A stretch of 30,642 nucleotides of DNA. Source: Massilia sp. (lineage in GTDB: Bacteria > Pseudomonadota > Gammaproteobacteria > Burkholderiales > Burkholderiaceae_D). This document shows, piece after piece, positions 7,542 through 14,948 of this stretch. The stretch is from assembly GCA_003520365.1 (NCBI GenBank), contig DOUW01000263.1:1-30642 (forward strand), in the 5' to 3' direction. The notes below the pieces were generated by a model. The model saw nothing but the letters and a program-made list of their open reading frames with translations, was not told the origin of the DNA and did no database searches. Positions within the stretch are counted from its first letter, which is position 1, and the number at the start of each line of letters is the position of its first letter. The translations under genes were made by a program, and so were the position numbers.

Positions 7542-7920
7542 GGCGCTGAAAGAGTCTCTTTGTAAATAGGTGAGGGACGAAGTCCAAGGGAAGCACTGGT
7601 TTATTCTGGCGGATGGGATTGGCCATGGAAAAAAGCGGCCGGCAAGGCGCAAACCACAGCCATACCGTGTGGTATGGCGAGGATTTGCAACGCAGCAGGG
7701 CGTTTTTTTCCGGGCCAAGACGGCCGCCACGAATAAATCAGTACTTCCTAAAGGGTCATGATAAACCCATATCCCCGGTATTGTAGTTGATTCGGCCACA
7801 TGCCACGAACACAACGGCAGTCCTGCCGTCAACGCGGACCCGCAGCTCGCCCCAGTTCTTGTTGTGTAAAGCGCACGTGCCCGCTGTTTTGCACGCGCGC
7901 TCAGCCATGATTCGCGTACA
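7542..7920. other. Gene-free stretch before the TonB receptor promoter
   Basis: No supported gene is seen. It contains the upstream region of the leftward DUF2863-like gene. At 7659-7678 there is an inverted repeat, GCCATACC-GTGT-GGTATGGC, an 8-bp perfect stem with a 4-base loop; no T run follows, so an operator or RNA hairpin is as likely as a terminator. The rest shows no repeats or recognised sites. Confidence 0.5.
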
Positions 7921-7924
7921 AAGC

Positions 7925-7953
7925 TTGCCAAGCTGGGCAATAAAAATCATAAT
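7925..7953 (+). promoter_or_regulatory. Sigma-70 type promoter of the TonB receptor gene
   Basis: TTGCCA at 7925-7930 and CATAAT at 7948-7953 each match five of six consensus bases and are separated by exactly 17 bases. It is the best-formed promoter in the intergenic region and lies 69 bases before the start codon at 8022. Confidence 0.65.
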
Positions 7954-7969
7954 GCGAATCGTTCTCATT
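7951..7969 (+). promoter_or_regulatory. Fur box
   Basis: AATGCGAATCGTTCTCATT is an imperfect 19-bp palindrome (seven of nine pairs match about the central base) close to the classical Fur site. It overlaps the end of the -10 box at 7948-7953, so iron-loaded Fur would block RNA polymerase. This agrees with the iron-uptake genes downstream. Confidence 0.8.
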
Positions 7970-8021
7970 AAATTTACGCGATCCGCGCCCCGGCGCCAGG
8001 ACCTGACGGCACCCCAATAAT

Positions 8022-10349
8022 ATGAATAGCAAAGCAGCTCCAGCAGTGCAGCAAGCCACCTCTTTCATTCGCAGCCGCAAGCACGCACGCAGCGCGGCCC
8101 CTTGCCTGACCGGTTCCGCGCTGGCGGTGCTGGCGACGCTGGCGGCGCCGGCGGTGCAGGCCGAGGGCGGCTACAAGGACATCGATCCGGCGGTTCCCGT
8201 GGTCGAAATCAACGGTGCCGCGCACCGCGACGTGCAAACCCCGGTGATGTCGAGCTCGGACAAGTTCACCGCGCCGCTGCTCGATACGCCGAAGTCGGTC
8301 ACCGTCATCGGCCAGGAAGTGATTTCCCAGACTGCCGCCGTGTCGCTGGCGGACGCGCTGCGCACTGTGCCGGGCATCACCATCGGCGCCGGCGAGGGCG
8401 GCAACCCGGTCGGCGACAACCTGTTCATCCGCGGCTACAACGCCCAGACCGACACCTACGTCGACGGTATCCGCGATTCCGGTTCGCAGTCGCGCGAAGT
8501 CTTCAACCTCGAGCAGGTCGAAGTCGTGAAGGGCCCGAACTCGGCCTACGGCGGCCGTTCCTCGGCCGGCGGCGGCATCAACCTGGTCAGCAAGAGCGCG
8601 CAGGCCGACAATTTCTCGAACGCCAGCGTCGGCGTCGGCAGCCACGACTACCGCCGCGTCACCGGCGACATCAACCGCACGCTGGGCAACAACGCCGCCT
8701 TCCGCCTGAACGTGATGGCGCACGAGAATAACGTGGCCGGCCGCGACGTCGTCGGTGGCGATCGCTGGGGCATCGCGCCGACGGTCACCTTCGGCCTGAC
8801 CGGTCCGACCAAAGCGATCCTGAGCTATTACCACCTGACCACGAGCGAGATCCCGGACACCGGCATCCCGTTCAACAACCCGTTCTCGAGCGGCCCCAAC
8901 GTCGCCCGCAACGGCAACGGCACCCCGGTCAACGTCGACCGTTCGACCTTCTACGGCCTGGCCAACCGCGACTTCCGCGACACCAAGACTGACATCGGCA
9001 CCGTCGACCTGCGCCATGATTTCGGCGGCGGCCTGGTGCTGCGCAACGTGACGCGCTACGGCAAGTCGAAGAACGACTATGTCTGGACCCAGCCCGACGA
9101 TTCGAAGGGCAACGTGATCCTTTACGATACCGTCTGGCGCCGCGCCAACACCCGCTTCACCGACACCGAGACGGCCGCCAACGCGACCAGCCTGTCGGGC
9201 AAGCTGGTCACCGCCGGCATCAAGCACAGCTACAACGTCGGCGTCGAGTTCAGCAAGGAAACCACCGAGCGCGGCACCTACGTCTTCACGCCGGGCACCA
9301 ACAACCTGCTGACCAACAACACCGTCTGCGCGAGCTCGGGGCCGGCCACCGGCTACAACTGCGCGCCGCTGAACAACCCGAACCCGTACGATCCGTGGGT
9401 ATACACCCGCAGCGTGGGGCCGGCCATGAACGAGATCGAGACCACCACCCGCGCCGTCTACGCTTTCGACACCATCGAATTCAATCCGCAGTGGATGCTG
9501 AACCTGGGAGTGCGCTGGGACGACTTCACGAGCAAACTGAACGTGAGCAACGCACCGGCCTCGAACGCCCGTGTCAGCAGCACCTTCGACACCTACCAGG
9601 CCGGCCTGGTGTTCAAGCCGTCCGCCAACGGCAGCATCTACGTCTCCTACGCCACCTCGGCCACCCCGCCGGGCAACGACGGCGGCGACGGCATCGATGG
9701 CCTGACCGTGGCGATCCAGAACCTGGAGCCGCAAACGAGCAAGAATTTTGAACTCGGCACCAAGTGGGAAGTGCTGAACGGGCGCCTGTCGCTGAACGCG
9801 GCCATCTTCCAGAGCAAGATGGACAATGCCCGCGTCACCTCGCCGGACGGCACCAGCCAGAACGTCGGCAAGAAGGACCTGAAGGGCGTCGAGCTGGGCT
9901 TCTCGGGCAAGCTGACCAATGCGTGGCAAGTGTTCGGCGGCTACACCTGGCTGGATGCGATCGTCAAGGACAACGGCTTCGTCAACGTGGCGCCGAGCGG
10001 CAGCCCGGCGGTGTACCAGCCGTCGCCGTACAACGGCAACGTGTTCCCGACCACGCCGAAGCAGAGCGCCTCGCTGTGGACCTCGTATGCGTTCACCAAG
10101 GACATCAGCGCCGGTATCGGCATGAACTATGTCGACAAGGTCTACGCCAACGTCAACAATACCAAGTACGCGCCGGGCTACACCCGCTTCGATGCGATGG
10201 CCAGCTACGCGGTCAACAAGAACGTGTCGCTCCAGCTGAACATCCAGAACCTGGGCGACAAGGTCTACTTCGACCGCCTGTCCTCGCCGCACTACGCGGG
10301 TGTGGGCGCCGGCCGGTCGGCGACCCTGACCGCGAACCTGAAGTTCTGA
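8022..10349 (+). CDS. TonB-dependent siderophore receptor, Fiu/PiuA-like
   Basis: A 775-aa outer-membrane receptor. Residues about 1-47 form a long signal peptide ending in APAVQA. A TonB-box-like strand (VPVVEING) follows, then the plug domain (TPKSVTVIGQEVI, ADALRTVPGITI, NLFIRGYNAQTDTYVDGIRD, EVVKGPNSAYGGRSSAGG). The rest is a 22-strand barrel ending in the aromatic ATLTANLKF. It imports ferric siderophores, most likely catecholates, judged by similarity to Fiu and by the PiuC/YbiX gene downstream, which accompanies such receptors in many Proteobacteria. The ATG at 8022 has no good ribosome site; the only AGGA is about 20 bases upstream. Expression should be Fur-controlled. A terminator-like hairpin separates it from piuC. 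Confidence 0.92.
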   Translation: MNSKAAPAVQQATSFIRSRKHARSAAPCLTGSALAVLATLAAPAVQAEGGYKDIDPAVPVVEINGAAHRDVQTPVMSSSDKFTAPLLDTPKSVTVIGQEVISQTAAVSLADALRTVPGITIGAGEGGNPVGDNLFIRGYNAQTDTYVDGIRDSGSQSREVFNLEQVEVVKGPNSAYGGRSSAGGGINLVSKSAQADNFSNASVGVGSHDYRRVTGDINRTLGNNAAFRLNVMAHENNVAGRDVVGGDRWGIAPTVTFGLTGPTKAILSYYHLTTSEIPDTGIPFNNPFSSGPNVARNGNGTPVNVDRSTFYGLANRDFRDTKTDIGTVDLRHDFGGGLVLRNVTRYGKSKNDYVWTQPDDSKGNVILYDTVWRRANTRFTDTETAANATSLSGKLVTAGIKHSYNVGVEFSKETTERGTYVFTPGTNNLLTNNTVCASSGPATGYNCAPLNNPNPYDPWVYTRSVGPAMNEIETTTRAVYAFDTIEFNPQWMLNLGVRWDDFTSKLNVSNAPASNARVSSTFDTYQAGLVFKPSANGSIYVSYATSATPPGNDGGDGIDGLTVAIQNLEPQTSKNFELGTKWEVLNGRLSLNAAIFQSKMDNARVTSPDGTSQNVGKKDLKGVELGFSGKLTNAWQVFGGYTWLDAIVKDNGFVNVAPSGSPAVYQPSPYNGNVFPTTPKQSASLWTSYAFTKDISAGIGMNYVDKVYANVNNTKYAPGYTRFDAMASYAVNKNVSLQLNIQNLGDKVYFDRLSSPHYAGVGAGRSATLTANLKF

Positions 10350-10394
10350 TGGAGGGGCCTGGCTCCAGGCGACCAGTCATGAATTCGTAGTTTT

Positions 10395-10437
10395 GCACGG
10401 CCCTCCTGGCTTGAAGCGGGGAGGGCCGTGCTGTTTT
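10395..10437 (+). terminator. Terminator or attenuator between the receptor and piuC
   Basis: A perfect 12-bp stem (10395-10406 with 10420-10431) with a 13-base loop is followed by TGTTTT. The T tract is short and the loop is long, so termination may be partial. That would leave piuC expressed at a lower level from the same Fur-controlled promoter. Confidence 0.65.
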
Positions 10438-10453
10438 CGAAAGGAAGCGACAA

Positions 10454-11134
10454 ATGATGGTGCACATTCCCGGCGTCCTGAGCCCGGAACAGGTGGCGCA
10501 GATGCGCAAGCGCCTCGAAGAGACCGATTGGGTCGACGGCCGCGCCAGCGTCGGCCCGCAGGGTGCGCAAGTGAAACGCAACCGCCAGCTGGCCGAGGGT
10601 TCGCCGCTGGCCGTCGAGCTGGGTGGCATCGTCAGCGCGGCGCTGATGGCCCATCCGCTGTTCTTCTCATCGGTGCTGCCGCTGCGCATCCTGGCGCCTT
10701 ATTTCAACAGCTATGGCGGCGGCGAGCACTACGGCCTGCACGTCGACGGCGCGATCCGTGCCCAGCGGCCCGGCATGCCGCCGGTGCGCGCGGACGTGTC
10801 GACGACCGTCTTTCTGAGCGAGCCGGAAGAGTACGAGGGCGGCGAGCTGGTCGTGGTCGACGCCTACGGCACCCACGAAGTGAAACTGCCGGCCGGCGAC
10901 GCCATCGTCTACCCGGCGGGCAGCGTGCACCAGGTGCTGCCGGTCACGCGCGGCGAGCGCATCGCCTCCTTCCTCTGGACCCAGAGCATGGTGCGCGACG
11001 ACGGCAGGCGCGCGATGCTGTTCGATCTCGATACCAACATCCAGAAGCTGCGCGGGACGTATGGGGAGTCGGATGCCACGGTCGGGTTGACCGGGCATTA
11101 TCACAACCTGCTGCGGATGTGGGCGGAGGTGTGA
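10454..11134 (+). CDS. piuC: PKHD-type Fe(II)/2-oxoglutarate dioxygenase, PiuC/YbiX
   Basis: A 226-aa cytosolic prolyl-4-hydroxylase-like dioxygenase, the normal length for PiuC/YbiX. The iron ligands are H96 and D98 in LHVDGA and H159 in GSVHQV; R169 in TRGERIAS would bind 2-oxoglutarate. The family nearly always sits beside a TonB siderophore receptor and is Fur-regulated. Its substrate is not established; modification of a siderophore or of an iron-uptake protein has been proposed. Two ATG codons lie in tandem at 10454 and 10457. AAGGAAG at 10441-10447 serves both; the first is chosen. The stop codon lies inside the loop of a hairpin at 11119-11145. Confidence 0.92.
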   Translation: MMVHIPGVLSPEQVAQMRKRLEETDWVDGRASVGPQGAQVKRNRQLAEGSPLAVELGGIVSAALMAHPLFFSSVLPLRILAPYFNSYGGGEHYGLHVDGAIRAQRPGMPPVRADVSTTVFLSEPEEYEGGELVVVDAYGTHEVKLPAGDAIVYPAGSVHQVLPVTRGERIASFLWTQSMVRDDGRRAMLFDLDTNIQKLRGTYGESDATVGLTGHYHNLLRMWAEV

Positions 11135-11145
11135 TCTCCGCCCAC
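11119..11145. terminator. Hairpin enclosing the piuC stop codon, between convergent genes
   Basis: GTGGGCGGAG pairs perfectly with CTCCGCCCAC (10 bp), and the 7-base loop holds the piuC TGA. It lies between piuC and the convergent broken TonB receptor gene, only 19 bases apart, so it probably ends or separates both transcripts. No T tract follows on either strand, which makes its class uncertain. Confidence 0.5.
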
Positions 11146-11153
11146 GCGCTACG

Positions 11154-13593
11154 TCAGAACGCGTAATCCACCCGCGCGTACATCGAGCGGCCGTTGATGC
11201 CGAACGGGCAGGTCTCCCAGCAGTGCGTAAAACCCATCTGCGGGAAGGGCGCGGCGCGCTCGGGATCCCAACGCGTCGGATAGGTGTCGAACAGGTTGTT
11301 CACGCCGGCCGAGACACCGAGCGCCTTGCTGAACGCATAGCGCGCCGTCAGGTCGACGATCCACTTCGCGTCCCAGGTCTGCACGAAAGGCGCCGTGAAG
11401 CCCTGGCCCTGCACCTCGCCGAAGTAGTTGGCGCGGCCGGTCACGTTCCAGGCGCCGACGGTGTAATCGGCGGCCACCACGTGGTGCTGGCGCGGCTGGC
11501 CACGCTCGATCAGCGTCACCTGGGCGTCGTCGAACAGCTGGACGCCGCTCAGCACCGGCGACTGCGAGTTCCGCGCCTTTACCTTGGTCTTGTTGAAGCC
11601 GAGCTGGCCCGACAGCACCAGGGTCGAGCCTTGCCCGCGCGTGGTGTGCTGGGCCACCAGGTCGAAGCCGTCGGTGGTGGTGTCGATCGCGTTGGTAAAG
11701 AATTGCGCCTGGCCCACGCGCAGCGGCGCCAGGAGCGCGCCGATCGGGCAGCGCACCGGATCCGTGCAGACATTGCCAGCCGCATCGGTTTCCGGAGCGA
11801 TGTTGCTCGAGAAGACGATGCGGTCGTCGATGTTGGTGCGGTACAGGTCGGCGGTGACCGAGAAGTTCTTCGCCGGACGCAGGACCAGGCCGATGCTGGC
11901 GTTCTTCGAGGTTTCCTCCTTCAGGGGCGCGATGCCGAACGCCTGGGTCACGGCACTGTTCTCGCGCGCGGTGAGGGTCTCGGTCAGCACGCCTGCGTTG
12001 TTCAGGTTGGTCGAGACCGAGCTGTAGAACTTCTGCTGCACGCCCGGCGCGCGGAAACCGGTGGAGACGCTGCCGCGCACGCCGAGCACGGGCGAGGGGT
12101 CCCAGCGCGCGCTCAGCTTGCCCGTGATGGTCGAGCCGAAGTCGGAATAGCGCTCGTAGCGCACCGCGCCACCGACCGAGACCTGCTCGCCGAACTTGCG
12201 CTCGAGGTCGAGGTAGAGGGCGATGTTGTGGCGCGCCTCGTCGACCTCGGTGCCGGGCGTGTAGCCGGGGAATCCCTGGATGCCCGAGGCGGCGATGCCC
12301 CCGGTGCGGTCGCGGATGATCTTGGCCGGGTTGTTGCTGCGCCCGTACTGGTAGGACACCGGGTCGCCGGCCTCGATCTCGTAGCCGTCGCGGCGCCATT
12401 CGAAGCCGGTCGCCACGTATAGCGGCGCGCCCGCCAGCTGGACCGGACCCTTGAAGTCGAGGTTGAAGGTGGTCTGGTTGAACTTCAACGCGCCGGTGTC
12501 GGCCTCGAGCGGCGACGCGCGCAGGTTGTCCTCGTACCAGTAGCTGACGTTGATCGAATTGCGCTCGTGGAAAGCCAGCTCGCTGCGGCCATGGTTGACG
12601 CTGGCGTCCATGCTCCATTCGCGGCCCAGCTCGTGCCGGTAGCCGAAGGCCAGCGAGGCGTCCTTCACCGTTGTGATGATGTTCGGCAGGTAGCCGTTCG
12701 GGTAGATCTCGGGCACGGTGCGCGCGTCCTCGGCCGGGCGGAAGAAGCCGCCCGAGTCGCCCTTGCGCCGCGAGGCGCCGCCGAACAGGTAGAACTCGCC
12801 GCCGGTGCTCGGCACCGGCAGGGCCGAGTTCAGCCACAGGTAGGCGTCCTTGGCGTTGCTGTCGCCGATGCGCTGGGTCACGCGAGGCGGATCGACGCGC
12901 AGCGTCCACGCCGGCGCGATTCGTCTCGTTGCGCTTGCGTCCTTCCAGCGACAGGTTCAGATAGCCGCCGTCGCCGCCCAGGGCGAAGCCCTTGTGCACG
13001 CTGGCGGCATAGTTGTCGCCGTCTCCCTCATCGGTGGTGCCGATGTTGGCGCTGAGCTGGCCAAGGTCCGCGCCTTTCTTCAGGATGATGTTGATGACGC
13101 CGGCGATCGCATCCGAGCCGTACTGCGCTGCCGCGCCGTCGCGCAGCACCTCGATGCTCTGGATTGCGGACAGGGGAATCGCGTTGATGTCGGTGCCGGC
13201 CGAGCCGCGCCCGATGGTCTGCTGCACGTTCACCAGCGCCTGCTGGTGGCGGCGCTTGCCGTTGATCAGGACCAGCAGCTGGTCGGGGCCGAGGCCGCGC
13301 AGGGTGGCGGGACGGATGATGTCGGTGCCGTCGCTGATGAAGGTGGTGCTGAAGTTGAAGGATGGGTCCAGGTCCTGCAGCACCTTGCCCAGTTCCTGCA
13401 TCCCGGTCGACTGCATGTCCTTCAGGTTCACCAGGCCCACCGGCACCGCGGTGTCGAGCGCGGTCTTGGCCTGGGTGCGCGAGCCCAGCACGATCACCTG
13501 GGCCGTCGGTTCGGCTTCCTGGGCCAGCGCCGGCGCAAAGGCCGCCATGATCGCGGAAGCGAGCAGCGCGCGTCGTAAGTGTTGTTTCTTCAT
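11154..13593 (-). pseudogene. TonB-dependent receptor, disrupted by a frameshift
   Basis: The N-terminal part (start 13593, MKKQHLRRALLASAIMAAF signal peptide, plug segments ATLRGLGPDQLLVLINGKRR and GSDAIAGVINIILKK) and the C-terminal barrel (ending GRSMYARVDYAF at 11154) lie in different frames. The break is close to 12903-12909. On the coding strand the first frame reads ..NRAGVD and the second ..TLRVDPPRVTQRIGD. Loss of two bases from a GACAC stretch would explain it; with them restored the gene encodes about 813 aa, a normal receptor length. It belongs to the plug/barrel TonB receptors without siderophore-specific marks; the ligand is unknown. AGGGGAC precedes the start. The wrong frame stays open to 11149, so gene callers may predict an 814-aa chimera plus a 575-aa fragment. 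A sequencing error is an equally good explanation. Confidence 0.85.
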
Positions 13594-13796
13594 TATTGTT
13601 CGTCCCCTGTCTTTGTTACGCCGTCAATTGTGTCTATGTGTCATTTGTAACGACAACTCATCATAACTGGATGTTATGCGTTGGCAGGCGTTAGTTATGC
13701 TGCATGGAAAGCGTGGACAGGCTGCTACACCCGACAATTGTTGCCTTGACAAAGGCGGGCGTGCGAGGATGAGCGTTTCGAATTTCATTCGCTCCG

Positions 13797-14318
13797 ATGA
13801 CGCCCATCCTCGTCCCCATCCAGCTGTCCGATGCCCCGGCATTGCGCGACTTCGAGACCCGCAACCGCGCGTTTTTCGAGGCCACCATCAACGCCCGCCC
13901 GGCGGCCTACTACGACACCGGAGGTGTCGAGCAGGCCATCGTGCTGGCGCTCGAGGACGCGCGCTGCGACCGCGGCTACCAATACCTGCTCAAGGACGGG
14001 AAGGGGACGATACTTGGACGGGCGAACCTGGGCGGGGTGCGGCGCGCCCACTTCCATTCGGCAACGCTGGGCTACCGGATCGCGCAGTCCGAGTGCGGCA
14101 AGGGCCATGCCGGCGAAGCGGTGCGCCAGGTGCTGGCGATCGCCTTCGGCGAACTGGGTCTCGCCCGGCTCGAGGCCGACTGCCGGGTCGAAAACGCCGC
14201 CTCGGTGCGCGTCCTGCTACGCAACGGCTTCACGCAGTTCGGCCACTCGCGCCGCAGCTTCGCGCTGCATGGCGTGTGGTACGACAGGCTGCATTTCGAG
14301 CGCCATGCAGCGGGCTGA
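13797..14318 (+). CDS. GNAT-family N-acetyltransferase (RimJ/RimL-like)
   Basis: A 173-aa acetyltransferase. The N-terminus (PILVPIQLSDAPALRDFETRNRAFFE) is typical of the RimJ/RimL type. The acetyl-CoA site is in RIAQSECGKGHAGEAVRQVLAIAF at about 93-116, with the Q/R-x-x-G-x-G/A pattern seen as CGKGHAG. It is followed by the usual ENAASVRVLLRNGF strand-helix near 139-152. Members acetylate protein N-termini or small amines; the substrate cannot be told. The ATG at 13797 is the most upstream start in frame, but no ribosome site precedes it. It is divergent from the broken TonB receptor and convergent with the membrane protein, whose stop is six bases away. Confidence 0.88.
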   Translation: MTPILVPIQLSDAPALRDFETRNRAFFEATINARPAAYYDTGGVEQAIVLALEDARCDRGYQYLLKDGKGTILGRANLGGVRRAHFHSATLGYRIAQSECGKGHAGEAVRQVLAIAFGELGLARLEADCRVENAASVRVLLRNGFTQFGHSRRSFALHGVWYDRLHFERHAAG

Positions 14319-14324
14319 ATGCGC

Positions 14325-14831
14325 TCAGCGGCGCAGCAGCAGCATGCGGGCGTAGATCAGGCGCACGCCGACGTGGATGACGGCGCCCACCAGCGCAAAA
14401 ACACAGGCGGCGATCGTCGGCAACACGGCGCCGAAGGTCCAGGTCATGCCGAGCACGAAGCCGAGCACGTATTCGGCGCGGTAGATCGGGTAGAACAGGG
14501 CGATCACGGCCAGGGACAGGGCCATCATGTCGGTGGCGTCGTGCTGCCCGGCCGTAAACAAGATGGCGAGCGTGGCGCCGAACAGCAGGGCGCCGCCGAA
14601 TGCGCCCCGGATGCGCGGCGCGCTGGCCGGATCGCCGGCGCGGCGGCGCTCGATGCGTCCGAGCAGGTACCAGGCGAGGAGGGGCAGGCTCAGGAGGCCC
14701 CACCAGTTCGACAGGGCAGGCATGCCGGGATCGGCCAGCAGGTGGTGGGCGGGCACGCCGCCGTCGAGGTGCTGCCAGCCCAGCAGCAAGGCCATGATGG
14801 CGGTGATGACGATCGTCGCGGTCGTACGCAT
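14325..14831 (-). CDS. Small integral membrane protein, unknown family
   Basis: A 168-aa protein with about five hydrophobic segments: the N-terminal IVITAIMALLLGW, then WWGLLSLPLLAWYLLG, FGGALLFGATLAILF, MMALSLAVIALFYPIY through VLGFVLGMTWTFGAV, and IAACVFALVGAVIHVGVRL. A positively charged patch (GRIERRR) follows the second helix. I do not recognise the family; it is probably an inner-membrane protein of unknown function. AGGGAGG just upstream supports the start at 14831. It ends six bases from the convergent acetyltransferase gene. Confidence 0.8.
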   Translation of the reverse strand: MRTTATIVITAIMALLLGWQHLDGGVPAHHLLADPGMPALSNWWGLLSLPLLAWYLLGRIERRRAGDPASAPRIRGAFGGALLFGATLAILFTAGQHDATDMMALSLAVIALFYPIYRAEYVLGFVLGMTWTFGAVLPTIAACVFALVGAVIHVGVRLIYARMLLLRR

Positions 14832-14948
14832 GCGGCCTCCCTGTTTTGTGTGGGATCCATTTTCCTGATTATTGGTTCAGTTTCAAGAAAAACCGGGTAT
14901 GCATGTCGCGCTGGCGCGCGTTGGCCTTGCCGGCAGCGCAAAACGCGC

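Noticed and set aside
7542..7940. N-terminal extension of the DUF2863-like protein by 133 residues
   Set aside because: The added residues are Cys/Trp/Arg-rich and unlike the rest of the protein, and would run almost to the Fur box of the divergent gene.
7974..10292. A 772-codon open frame on the minus strand opposite the TonB receptor
   Set aside because: Antisense shadow of a gene with full plug and barrel motifs; composition is that of reversed GC-rich codons.
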